DNA from: Microvirga zambiensis WSM3693
GTDB taxonomy: Bacteria; Pseudomonadota; Alphaproteobacteria; Rhizobiales; Beijerinckiaceae
DNA length: 61,045 nt
NCBI RefSeq assembly: GCF_016735695.1
Contig: NZ_JAERQD010000040.1
Coordinates: forward strand, 1 to 61,045
Direction: 5' to 3'
Shown here: one piece after another, positions 9,253 through 18,581 of the stretch
How positions within the stretch are numbered: position 1 is the first letter of the stretch
Layout of the letters: each line of letters opens with the position of its first letter
Notes under the pieces: model-generated
The model's input: only the letters and a program-made list of their open reading frames with translations
What the model was told of the DNA's origin: nothing
Databases searched by the model: none
Position numbers and translations under genes: made by a program

Positions 9253-9915
9253 ATGGACAATTTGATAAAAATCTGCGGGCTCTCCACGCCCGAGACCCTC
9301 GACGTCGCCCTTGGAGCGGGCGCGGATCTCGTCGGCTTCGTGCGTTTCCCCAAGAGCCCCCGTCATGTCAGCCTCGATCTCGGCCATAAGCTTTCCCTGC
9401 AGGCGAGGGGGAGGGCGCAGCGCGTCGTTCTCCTGGTCAATCCCGGCGATGAGGACATCGCCCAGGCCATCGAGGCCATCAACCCTGACCTGATCCAGCT
9501 GCATGGAAGCGAGACGCCCGAGCGCGTGGCCGAGATCCGCTCCATGGTCAAGCGGCCCGTCATGAAGGCGTTCGGCGTCGCGGAGCCTTCGGATCTCAAG
9601 GCGCTGACCCCCTATGCCAGCCGCGTCGACCGCTTCCTGCTCGACGCCAAGCCGCCGCGCACGGCGAATGCGCTTCCCGGCGGCAACGGGCTCGCTTTCG
9701 ACTGGCGGCTGCTGAACGGGCTTGACCCCAAGCTTTCCTTCATGTTGTCAGGGGGCCTCACCCCGGACAACGTGGCGGAGGCGATCCGGCTCACCAAGCC
9801 GGAAGCCGTCGACGTGTCGACTGGGGTGGAGAGCGGGCCGGGTCTCAAGGATCCGGCGCGGATCGAGGCCTTCATCAGGGCCGCCCGGACAGCATTCGCT
9901 GCTGCTCATCACTAA
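9253..9915 (+). CDS. trpF: Phosphoribosylanthranilate isomerase
   Basis: Amadori rearrangement of phosphoribosylanthranilate in tryptophan synthesis. The frame is open much earlier (9019, overlapping the previous gene), but the family start is MDNLIKICGLSTPETL at 9253, giving 220 residues, the usual length. The catalytic cysteine is in KICGL. The catalytic aspartate is in FLLDAKPP, and the phosphate-binding loops are SGGLTPDNV and DVSTGVESGPGLKD. It is followed by trpB after 56 bases, the standard trpFBA order. Confidence 0.96.
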   Translation: MDNLIKICGLSTPETLDVALGAGADLVGFVRFPKSPRHVSLDLGHKLSLQARGRAQRVVLLVNPGDEDIAQAIEAINPDLIQLHGSETPERVAEIRSMVKRPVMKAFGVAEPSDLKALTPYASRVDRFLLDAKPPRTANALPGGNGLAFDWRLLNGLDPKLSFMLSGGLTPDNVAEAIRLTKPEAVDVSTGVESGPGLKDPARIEAFIRAARTAFAAAHH

Positions 9916-9971
9916 CATCGGGTGTACGTCCTCTCCCAGGGCGTGCTCTTAACGCCAAGGCAGGACAGGCC

Positions 9972-11222
<1,251 letters not shown>

Positions 11223-11230
11223 AACCTTTC

Positions 11231-11339
11231 CGTCATGGCCGTCCCCGGACATGATCCGGGGATCAGTCCCGGCCACCCACGTCTTGGGAACCACAGCGCT
11301 GCAAAGACGTGGGTCCCCGGAACAAGTCCGGGGATGACG
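11231..11339. repeat. Palindromic intergenic repeat, copy 2 (between trpB and trpA)
   Basis: Same family as 113-204: starts CGTCATGG, ends GATGACG, with CACCCACGTCTT / AAGACGTGGGT inner arms and CCCCGGAACAAGTCCGGGG near the end. It occupies most of the trpB-trpA gap. Confidence 0.85.
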
Positions 11340-11406
11340 ACGAAGGTTCTTTTCAAAGGTCGTAACGGTTTCACCCCGCCTCTCTCCCATGCTAAAGACG
11401 CAGCCC

Positions 11407-12246
11407 ATGACCCAACGCATCGAAGCCCGTTTCGAAAAATGCCGCGCGGAAGGCCGCGCCGCGCTCGTCACCTATGTGATGGCCGGCGATCCGGATCCCG
11501 AGACCTCGCTCGCGATCCTCAAGAGCCTGCCCAAGGCGGGAGCCGACATCGTCGAGTTCGGGCTGCCCTTCACAGATCCCATGGCCGACGGCCCGGCGAT
11601 CCAGGCGGCGGGCTTGCGCGCGCTGAAAATGGGCCAGGATACGGTCAAGACCCTCGACCTCGTCCGCCGCTTCCGGGCCGAGGATCAGGACACGCCCGTG
11701 ATCCTCATGGGCTATTTCAACCCGATCTACGTCTACGGCGTCGACCGCTTCCTCGCCGACGCGAAGGCGGCTGGCGTCGATGGCCTGATCGTCGTCGACC
11801 TGCCGCCGGAGGAGGATGACGAGCTCTGCCTGCCGGCGCTCGAGGCGGGGCTCGCCTTCATCCGGCTGGCCACCCCGACCACCGACGACAAGCGCCTGCC
11901 GGCGGTGCTCACGAACACGGCGGGGTTCGTCTATTACGTGTCGATCACCGGCATCACCGGCGCCGCGACCCCGGATTTCGGCAAGGTTGCGACGGCCGTG
12001 GAGCGGATCAAGCGCCATACGCCTTTGCCGGTGGTGGTGGGCTTCGGCGTCAAGAGCGGGGCCCATGCGGCGGCGGTGGCTGAAGGAGCCGATGGCGTCG
12101 TGGTAGGTTCTGCCCTCATCGATGCCCTGAAAAACACCCTGGACGACCAGGATCGCGCAACGGCAGGCACCATCGAGGCGGTCACGAAGCTGGTGAAGGA
12201 ATTGAGCGACGGCGTGCGCTCAGTGGCAAAACGCGCGGCGGCCTAA
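11407..12246 (+). CDS. trpA: Tryptophan synthase alpha chain
   Basis: Cleaves indole-3-glycerol phosphate to indole and glyceraldehyde 3-phosphate; indole is channelled to TrpB. I choose the ATG at 11407 (MTQRIEARFEKCR), which matches family N-termini; an ATG six codons upstream (11389) is possible, and neither has a strong ribosome-binding site. About 279 residues. The catalytic Glu is in DIVEFGLPFTDPMADGP, the catalytic Asp in IVVDLPPEE, and the phosphate site in VGFGVKSG and VVVGSALI. Confidence 0.96.
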   Translation: MTQRIEARFEKCRAEGRAALVTYVMAGDPDPETSLAILKSLPKAGADIVEFGLPFTDPMADGPAIQAAGLRALKMGQDTVKTLDLVRRFRAEDQDTPVILMGYFNPIYVYGVDRFLADAKAAGVDGLIVVDLPPEEDDELCLPALEAGLAFIRLATPTTDDKRLPAVLTNTAGFVYYVSITGITGAATPDFGKVATAVERIKRHTPLPVVVGFGVKSGAHAAAVAEGADGVVVGSALIDALKNTLDDQDRATAGTIEAVTKLVKELSDGVRSVAKRAAA

Positions 12247-12257
12247 TACATACAGAA

Positions 12258-12341
12258 CGTCATGACCGCACTTGATGCGGTCATCCACGCCTTCGAAAGC
12301 GTGGTCAGACGTGGATGGCCGGGACAAGCCCGGCCATGACG
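12258..12341. repeat. Palindromic intergenic repeat, copy 3 (between trpA and accD)
   Basis: CGTCATGACCGCACTTGATG at the left end and CCATGACG at the right end, with GACCGCACTTGATGCGGTC and GGCCGGGACAAGCCCGGCC hairpins. It fills the 109-base trpA-accD gap. Confidence 0.85.
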
Positions 12342-12355
12342 AGAGGATTGGTACC

Positions 12356-13267
12356 ATGAACTGGATTTCCGAAGTCGTCCGTCCGAAGATCAAAACGCTC
12401 TTCAAGCGCGAGGCGCCGGACAATCTCTGGATCAAGTGCCCGGAGACGGGGCAGGTGGTGTTCCACAAGGATGTGGAGGCGAACCAGTGGGTGATCCCCG
12501 GATCCAACCACCACATGCGCATCTCCGCCACCCAGCGCCTGCAGCTGATGTTCGACGGCTCGACCTGGCTCGACGTGGCTTTGCCCGAGGTGCCCGTCGA
12601 TCCGCTCAAGTTCCGCGACGAAAAGAAATACATCGACCGCCTGAAGGATGCGCGCACCAAGACCGGTCAGCAGGACGCGTTCAAGGTCGGTTTCGGCCGG
12701 GTCGACGACCTGCCGATGACCATCGCGGTGCAGGATTTCGGCTTCATGGGCGGTTCGCTCGGCATGGCGGCGGGCGAGGCCTTCATCAAGGGCGCCGAGA
12801 CGGCGCTCGACAAGAAGACACCCTTCGTGCTCTTCGCCGGCTCCGGCGGCGCGCGCATGCAGGAAGGCATCCTCTCCCTGATGCAGATGCCCCGCACCAC
12901 GGTGGCGATCCGCCGCCTGCGCGATGCGAAGCTTCCCTACATCGTCGTGCTCACCAACCCGACCACGGGCGGCGTGACCGCGTCCTATGCCATGCTGGGC
13001 GACGTGCATCTCGCCGAGCCCGGCGCGCTCATCGGCTTTGCCGGCCCGCGCGTGATCGAGCAGACCATCCGCGAGAAGCTGCCTGACGGCTTCCAGCGCG
13101 CCGAGTATCTCAAGGAGCACGGCATGGTCGATGCCGTCGTGCACCGCCACGACCTGAAACCGACGATCGCCCGCCTGTCGCGCCTCTTCACCAAGGCGCC
13201 CTCCGCCAGAACCGCTGCGGTACCCGTCGCGGCGAATGCCGAGATCACGGCAGCGGCCGCCGAGTAA
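12356..13267 (+). CDS. accD: Acetyl-CoA carboxylase carboxyltransferase subunit beta
   Basis: Transfers the carboxyl group from biotin to acetyl-CoA, with AccA, for fatty acid synthesis. Start ATG at 12356 (MNWISEVVRPKIKTLF) after GAGAGG; 303 residues. The crotonase-like core is intact, with the oxyanion-hole segments FAGSGGARMQEG and NPTTGGVTASYAMLGD. The N-terminal zinc ribbon is degenerate: of the four cysteines of E. coli AccD only C28 remains, and the others are T31, I47 and S50. accD and folC are 15 bases apart and probably co-transcribed. Confidence 0.97.
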   Translation: MNWISEVVRPKIKTLFKREAPDNLWIKCPETGQVVFHKDVEANQWVIPGSNHHMRISATQRLQLMFDGSTWLDVALPEVPVDPLKFRDEKKYIDRLKDARTKTGQQDAFKVGFGRVDDLPMTIAVQDFGFMGGSLGMAAGEAFIKGAETALDKKTPFVLFAGSGGARMQEGILSLMQMPRTTVAIRRLRDAKLPYIVVLTNPTTGGVTASYAMLGDVHLAEPGALIGFAGPRVIEQTIREKLPDGFQRAEYLKEHGMVDAVVHRHDLKPTIARLSRLFTKAPSARTAAVPVAANAEITAAAAE

Positions 13268-13282
13268 GCGAGAGAGCAGGGC

Positions 13283-14608
13283 ATGGAATCCTCCGATGCG
13301 CTGATCGCGCGCTTTCTCGCCCTGCATCCGAAGACCATCGACCTGTCGCTCGGGCGCATCCAGCGGCTTCTGGCCCAGCTCGGAAGCCCCGAGCGCCGCC
13401 TGCCGCCGACGATCCATGTGGCCGGCACCAACGGCAAGGGTTCGACCATCGCCTTCATGCGGGCGATCCTGGAAAGCGCGGGGCTCGCCGTCCACGTCTA
13501 TACCTCCCCCCATCTGGTGCGCTTCCACGAGCGCATCCGGCTCGGAAAGATCGGCGGCGGGCGCTATGTGAGCGAGGAGCGGCTCGTCGAGGCCTTCCGC
13601 CGCTGCGAGGCGGTGAATGCGGGCGAGCCGATCACCGTGTTCGAGATCACCACCGCTGCGGCGCTCCTGATCTTCTCGGAGGAACCGGCCGACGTGCTCC
13701 TGCTCGAGGTCGGCCTAGGGGGCCGCTTCGACGCCACCAACGTCATCGACCATCCCGCCGCTGCCGTCGTCACGCCCATCGGCCACGATCACGCGGAATA
13801 TCTCGGCACGACACTCCAGGCCATCGCCGGGGAGAAGGCGGGCATCTTCAAGCGCGGCTGCCCGGCCGTCATTGCGCCGCAGGATTACGTCGAGGCCGAC
13901 CAGACCCTGTTCGCCGCAGCCGAGCGCATCGGCGCGTCCCCGATCCTCGTCGGCCAGCAGGATTTTTCCGTGCACGAGGAGGGAGGGCGCCTCGTCTACC
14001 AGGACGAGACGGGACTTCTCGACCTGCCGCGCCCGAAGCTCATCGGCCGCCACCAGTTCACCAATGCGGGCACGGCGATCGCGGCGTTGCGCGCCGCCGG
14101 CTTCGAGAAGTTCGAGGCCCAGGCCTTCGAGGCGGGCGTCACCCGCGCCGAATGGCCAGGCCGCCTGCAGCGCCTCAACCGGGGCCGCCTGCCCGAGATC
14201 GCGCCGAAGGATTGCGAGATCTGGCTCGACGGCGGCCACAACCCGGATGGCGGCCGCGTGCTCGCCGCCGCCATGGCCGACCAGAGCGAGCGCTCCGATG
14301 CGCCCCTGGTGATCATCGCCGGCATGCTCGGCACCAAGGATTCGGGAGCCTTCTTCAAGAATTTTTCGGGACTCGCCCGCGAAGTGATCGCGGTGCCGAT
14401 CTCCGGCCAGATCGCCGCGCGCCCGGCGGAAGAGGTCGCCTCCATCGCGTCGAGTGTTGGGCTCACCACCTCGACCGCGCCGAGCGTCGAATCCGCGCTT
14501 GCCGCACTCCACAACTACGTCTGGGACCGCCCGCCCCGCGTGCTGATCTGCGGCTCGCTCTACCTCGCCGGCGAGGTGCTGGCGGCGAACGGGACATTGC
14601 CGGAATAG
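13283..14608 (+). CDS. folC: Bifunctional folylpolyglutamate synthase / dihydrofolate synthase
   Basis: Adds glutamate to dihydropteroate and to folates, in the cytosol. 441 residues, full length. The ATP P-loop is GTNGKGST (residues 48-55). Other Mur-ligase-family features are YTSPHLVRFHERIR, LLEVGLGGRFDATNV and the C-terminal WLDGGHNPDGG. It follows accD by 15 bases. A palindromic repeat stands between it and the convergent trxA. Confidence 0.96.
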   Translation: MESSDALIARFLALHPKTIDLSLGRIQRLLAQLGSPERRLPPTIHVAGTNGKGSTIAFMRAILESAGLAVHVYTSPHLVRFHERIRLGKIGGGRYVSEERLVEAFRRCEAVNAGEPITVFEITTAAALLIFSEEPADVLLLEVGLGGRFDATNVIDHPAAAVVTPIGHDHAEYLGTTLQAIAGEKAGIFKRGCPAVIAPQDYVEADQTLFAAAERIGASPILVGQQDFSVHEEGGRLVYQDETGLLDLPRPKLIGRHQFTNAGTAIAALRAAGFEKFEAQAFEAGVTRAEWPGRLQRLNRGRLPEIAPKDCEIWLDGGHNPDGGRVLAAAMADQSERSDAPLVIIAGMLGTKDSGAFFKNFSGLAREVIAVPISGQIAARPAEEVASIASSVGLTTSTAPSVESALAALHNYVWDRPPRVLICGSLYLAGEVLAANGTLPE

Positions 14609-14613
14609 CTCTT

Positions 14614-14694
14614 CGTCATCCCCGGACTTGTTCCGGGGATCCACGTCTTCAGGCCCTTAAAACGTGGATGGCCGGGACGAGCCCGGCCATGACG
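14614..14694. repeat. Palindromic intergenic repeat, copy 4 (between folC and trxA)
   Basis: CATCCCCGGACTTGTTCCGG and GGCCGGGACGAGCCCGGCC hairpins joined by CCACGTCTT / AACGTGG arms. It lies between the 3' ends of two convergent genes, where it could serve as a bidirectional transcript end. Confidence 0.85.
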
Positions 14695-14718
14695 AGGATG
14701 TAGGTGTTTTGACCGGAC

Positions 14719-15039
14719 TTAGGCCGAAGCCTGGATCCAGCGCGAGAGTTCGCCCTTGGGGGCGGCACCGACCTTCTGGGCGACGACCTTGCCGTCCTTG
14801 AACATCATCAGCGCCGGGATCGAGCGGATGCCGAGCTGGGAGGAGATCTGCGGGTTCTCGTCCACGTTGAGCTTGGCGATCTTCACCTTGCCGGCCATCT
14901 CGTCGGAAATCTCTTCCAGAGCCGGGCCGATCATGCGGCAGGGGCCGCACCACTCGGCCCAGAAATCGACCACGACGGGCTCGGAGGATTGCAGGACGTC
15001 CTGCGAGAAGCTTGAGTCGGTCACCTTAACGGTTGCCAT
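14719..15039 (-). CDS. trxA: Thioredoxin
   Basis: General protein disulfide reductase of the cytosol. 106 residues with the active site W30-C31-G32-P33-C34 and the cis-Pro loop SIPALMMFKDG. It is downstream of addA by about 100 bases on the same strand, as in many Rhizobiales, and may share its transcript. Confidence 0.97.
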   Translation of the reverse strand: MATVKVTDSSFSQDVLQSSEPVVVDFWAEWCGPCRMIGPALEEISDEMAGKVKIAKLNVDENPQISSQLGIRSIPALMMFKDGKVVAQKVGAAPKGELSRWIQASA

Positions 15040-15140
15040 GCCATCACCTTTGACTTGAGCGCGACTCAGGTTCCGAGCCGCTCGGCTATAGGGCCAAGGT
15101 AAGAACCGGCGTTTCGGGAATCAAGCAAGGGTCATCGCCC

Positions 15141-18100
15141 TCACGCCGCTTTGATGAGGGTAAGTGCCGATTCCAGGTCCGGTTCCATGAGCTCGTGGAT
15201 CACCGGGCCCGAAGTCCAGATCAGGAAGGTGCGGATGCGCTTTCCCGGATAGATCTCGGACAGCAGGGCCCGGTAGAGCGCGAGCTGCGCCACGTAGGAT
15301 TTCGGCGGCGCCTGCCCGGCCTTCGGCGGGCGCGCGGTCGTCTTGAAATCCGCGACGAGCACTTCCCCTCCGAGCACGGCAAGCCGGTCGATCTGGCCCG
15401 AGACCATGATCTCGCCCTCTGTCGTGCAAACCCTTCCGGCGATGGGCGCTTCCGCGCGCGAGCCTTTGCCGAACAGCGGCTTCAAATCCGCATGGTCGAG
15501 CACGGCGAGGGCATTGGCCAGAACCGATTCGCGAAGTTCGGCGGCGAGGCGCGGCGCGCGGGCTTTGATATAGGCGCGCGCCATGCTCTCGCGATGCTCG
15601 GACGCGAGCGCAGGCAGGCGCTCCAGGAGAGCGTGGACCAGGGTTCCGCGCAGGCGCGCCTCGGGCGCGTAGGGCCCGTCGCCGGGCCGCGTCATGCGGT
15701 CGGCGGCACCGAGCGCGCTGGAGGGTCGGATCGGCGGCATGGGCTCGGGCTCCGCCACGACCGCCGTGGTGAGCCAAGCCGGCACCGCGATGGGATCGAG
15801 CGGCACGATGTCGGATTCGGCGACGAGCGTGCGCGCGAGCGGCGAGCCTTCGCGCCAGATTTCGATCTCGCCGTAGGGCGCCACATCGCGTTCGAGCCCG
15901 TCGGCCTTGGCCACGAGCCCGCGCCGGATCATCTCGCACCAGGCTTCCTGCCTGGTCTCGTTGCCGTTCGTGCGATAGGGCGCGATCACGAGCCGGTCCT
16001 TGGCGCGGGTCATCGCGACGTAAAGCAGCCGGTTGTGCTCCTCGTAGCCCCTGGCGTGCAGGGTCTCACGCGCCTGGAACATCACGTCCGAATCCGAAGT
16101 CTTGCCCGACGACCAGACGGGGATCCTGTCTCCCATCCTCGTGTGCAGTTGCAGCAGCGGCGGGTCTCGCCCCAGCACCTCGCAGCCGTCGATGAGCACC
16201 ACGATGGGCGCTTCGAGGCCCTTCGCGCCGTGTACGGTCATCACGCGCACTTCGTCGTTCACGGAATCGAGGTCGCGCTTGATCGTGTGCGAGGCGGATT
16301 CGAAACGGTTGAGGAAAACCGTAAGCGACGGCGTCTCCGTCATCTCCGATTGATGCGCGAAACATAGGAAAGCATCGATCGCATCGCCCGCCTCGCTGCC
16401 TAAGCGCGCCACGAGCAGGGAGCGTCCGCCGCGGGGACCGAGCAGGGTGGCGAAGAAGCCGAAGGGGCCGTGGATGCGCGCAAGCTCGCGCCAGGCAGCG
16501 AGCGCCTCGCAGCCGCGCCCGGCTTTCGCATCGCCGTTGTCCGCGTGGCGCATCAAGGCGGCGTGCAGCGATTCATCGTCAGCGCGGTCGCTGGCGATAC
16601 GGATGAGGTCGTCGTCGGTCAGCCCGACGAGAGGGGACTTCAGCGCGGTCGCGAGAGTAAGATCATCGTCCGGCAGAAGCGCCGCGCGACCTGCGGCCAC
16701 GAGATCGAGCACGGCGATGTGCTCGCCGATATTGAGCCGGTCGGCACCGGCCACCGGCACGCCTGCCCCTTTCAGCGCGCGGATCACCGCCTCGAAGGCC
16801 GCGCCGCGCTTTCTGACCAGCACGAGCACGTCGCCGGCCTTCCACACGCGGCCCATCTCGTCGCCCTTGGTGGTCCAGCATTTCACCGCCTGCGCGATGC
16901 GCCGCGCGACCGCGACGGGCGGCGCGTGCTGTTCGGGCTCGTCGATGGGAAGCACCCAGGCCTCGGGCTCTTCTTCTGCGGCAGGCGTTTCGATCGGCCA
17001 CAATTCCACGAGGCCCGGCGCGTGCGGGCGCGCGCTCTCATGCACGGTGCCGATGGCCTTGTCCTCGAAGGAAAGGCCCTTGAAATTCGTCTCGACCGCG
17101 AAGGTGGCGTCGACCGCCGAGAGCACGGCTCTGCCTGAGCGGAACGACATGGTGAGCGACACGTCCTCGAAGTGAAGCTCCGCCTCGCGCACCTTCTGCG
17201 ACCAGTCGCGGCGGGTCGTCTCGAATTCCTGCGGAGCCGCACCTTGAAAGCCGTAGATCGACTGCTTGGGATCACCGACCGCAAAGAGCGTGCGCATACG
17301 CGCACCCGAAGCGCCGGCGCCAGCCGTAAAATCCTCCGTGATCCTGCGCAGGATCTCCCATTGCTCCGGGTTCGTGTCCTGCGCCTCGTCGATCAGCACG
17401 TGATCGATGCCGCGATCGAGCTTGTAGAGCACCCAGGCCGTGTCGCCACGCGACAGCAGCGCCAGCGTCTTGTCGATGAGGTCCTGGAAGTCGAGAGCGC
17501 CAAGGCGCATCTTCGCCTGCTCGACGCGGGTGTGGATCTCGGCGGCGAGCGTGAACAGAGCTCCCGTACGTTCGGCGGCGCGCGCGGCCTTGCGCTTGTC
17601 GATCAGCGCGCACACGCGATCCTGTTCGCGCAGCAGCGCATCCTTCAGGCTCTCGCTGACATCCTTGGTAAGGAAGGCCGACCCTTTTCGCGGCGTGCCG
17701 GTATCCGTGAGGAAGACCGAGAGGTAGTGTCCCAGCTTGTCCGCAATGTCCTTGGCTTCCGAAGCGGCGATGAGAGAGGTGGCCCGCTTCTGATCGGTCG
17801 ATTTCCCGCCGAGCAGCTCCTGTGCGATGGCGGACCATTTCTCAGGCTCGAGGCCGTCTTCGAGCATGGCGCGTTCGACGGTTGCGAGCGTCTCATCCGG
17901 GCCAAGCCCGAGCTCCTGGCGCAGCCGCGCGACGCCGGTCGGATCGTGCAGGAACGTCTTGCACTTGAGGGCTGCGTTGATGGCGGAGGTGAGCGCGTCG
18001 CCCACCGCATCGACGCTGACGATGTCGAGGGCGTCCGCCAGGGCATCGTATCGTTCATGGCCGCTCGCCGCATCCGCCATCACGTTGGCGGTGGCCTGCG

Positions 18101-18581
18101 CCAGCATCTCGTCGGTCTGGGTCTCGTCGAGCACGGCGAAGCGCGCGGGCACATTGGCCTCGAAGGGCACGAGATGCAGAAGCCGCTCGCAGAAGGCGTG
18201 GATGGTGTCGATCTTCAGGCCGCCCGGCGTCTCCACCGCACGGGCGAAGAGCGTGCGCGCGAGCTTCAGCTGCTGCCGCGTCGGCACGGCACCTTCGAGT
18301 TCCGTCAGCTCCCCGACGAGGCTCTCCTCGTCGAGCGTGACCCAGCGTCCGAGGCGCTCGAAGACGCGGATCGCCATGTTGGCGGCGGCGGCCTTGGTGA
18401 AGGTGAGGCACAGGATACGTCCGGGCAGCGAACCGCTCAGCAGCAGGCGCACGACGCGGTCGGTGAGCACCTTGGTCTTGCCCGCGCCCGCATTGGCAGA
18501 CACCCAGGCCGAGGCGCGCGGGTTCGCTGCGCGGCGCTGCGCGTCCTTGGTGTAGTCCGGGATGACGAGATCGGCGCTCAT
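15141..18581 (-). CDS. addA: Double-strand break repair helicase-nuclease AddA
   Basis: UvrD/Rep-type helicase plus RecB-type nuclease subunit of AddAB, which resects double-strand breaks and loads RecA. The frame is open far upstream, but the real start is MSADLVIPDYTKDAQ at 18581, giving 1146 residues. Walker A SANAGAGKTK has K35; the helicase motifs DEAQDTNPEQWEIL, VGDPKQSIYGF and VMTVHGAKGLEAP follow. The C-terminal nuclease is intact: SGQIDRL, then D1078-F-K1080 in VADFKTT and YVAQLALYRALL. The start overlaps the addB stop in ATGA, indicating translational coupling. Confidence 0.96.
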   Translation of the reverse strand: MSADLVIPDYTKDAQRRAANPRASAWVSANAGAGKTKVLTDRVVRLLLSGSLPGRILCLTFTKAAAANMAIRVFERLGRWVTLDEESLVGELTELEGAVPTRQQLKLARTLFARAVETPGGLKIDTIHAFCERLLHLVPFEANVPARFAVLDETQTDEMLAQATANVMADAASGHERYDALADALDIVSVDAVGDALTSAINAALKCKTFLHDPTGVARLRQELGLGPDETLATVERAMLEDGLEPEKWSAIAQELLGGKSTDQKRATSLIAASEAKDIADKLGHYLSVFLTDTGTPRKGSAFLTKDVSESLKDALLREQDRVCALIDKRKAARAAERTGALFTLAAEIHTRVEQAKMRLGALDFQDLIDKTLALLSRGDTAWVLYKLDRGIDHVLIDEAQDTNPEQWEILRRITEDFTAGAGASGARMRTLFAVGDPKQSIYGFQGAAPQEFETTRRDWSQKVREAELHFEDVSLTMSFRSGRAVLSAVDATFAVETNFKGLSFEDKAIGTVHESARPHAPGLVELWPIETPAAEEEPEAWVLPIDEPEQHAPPVAVARRIAQAVKCWTTKGDEMGRVWKAGDVLVLVRKRGAAFEAVIRALKGAGVPVAGADRLNIGEHIAVLDLVAAGRAALLPDDDLTLATALKSPLVGLTDDDLIRIASDRADDESLHAALMRHADNGDAKAGRGCEALAAWRELARIHGPFGFFATLLGPRGGRSLLVARLGSEAGDAIDAFLCFAHQSEMTETPSLTVFLNRFESASHTIKRDLDSVNDEVRVMTVHGAKGLEAPIVVLIDGCEVLGRDPPLLQLHTRMGDRIPVWSSGKTSDSDVMFQARETLHARGYEEHNRLLYVAMTRAKDRLVIAPYRTNGNETRQEAWCEMIRRGLVAKADGLERDVAPYGEIEIWREGSPLARTLVAESDIVPLDPIAVPAWLTTAVVAEPEPMPPIRPSSALGAADRMTRPGDGPYAPEARLRGTLVHALLERLPALASEHRESMARAYIKARAPRLAAELRESVLANALAVLDHADLKPLFGKGSRAEAPIAGRVCTTEGEIMVSGQIDRLAVLGGEVLVADFKTTARPPKAGQAPPKSYVAQLALYRALLSEIYPGKRIRTFLIWTSGPVIHELMEPDLESALTLIKAA

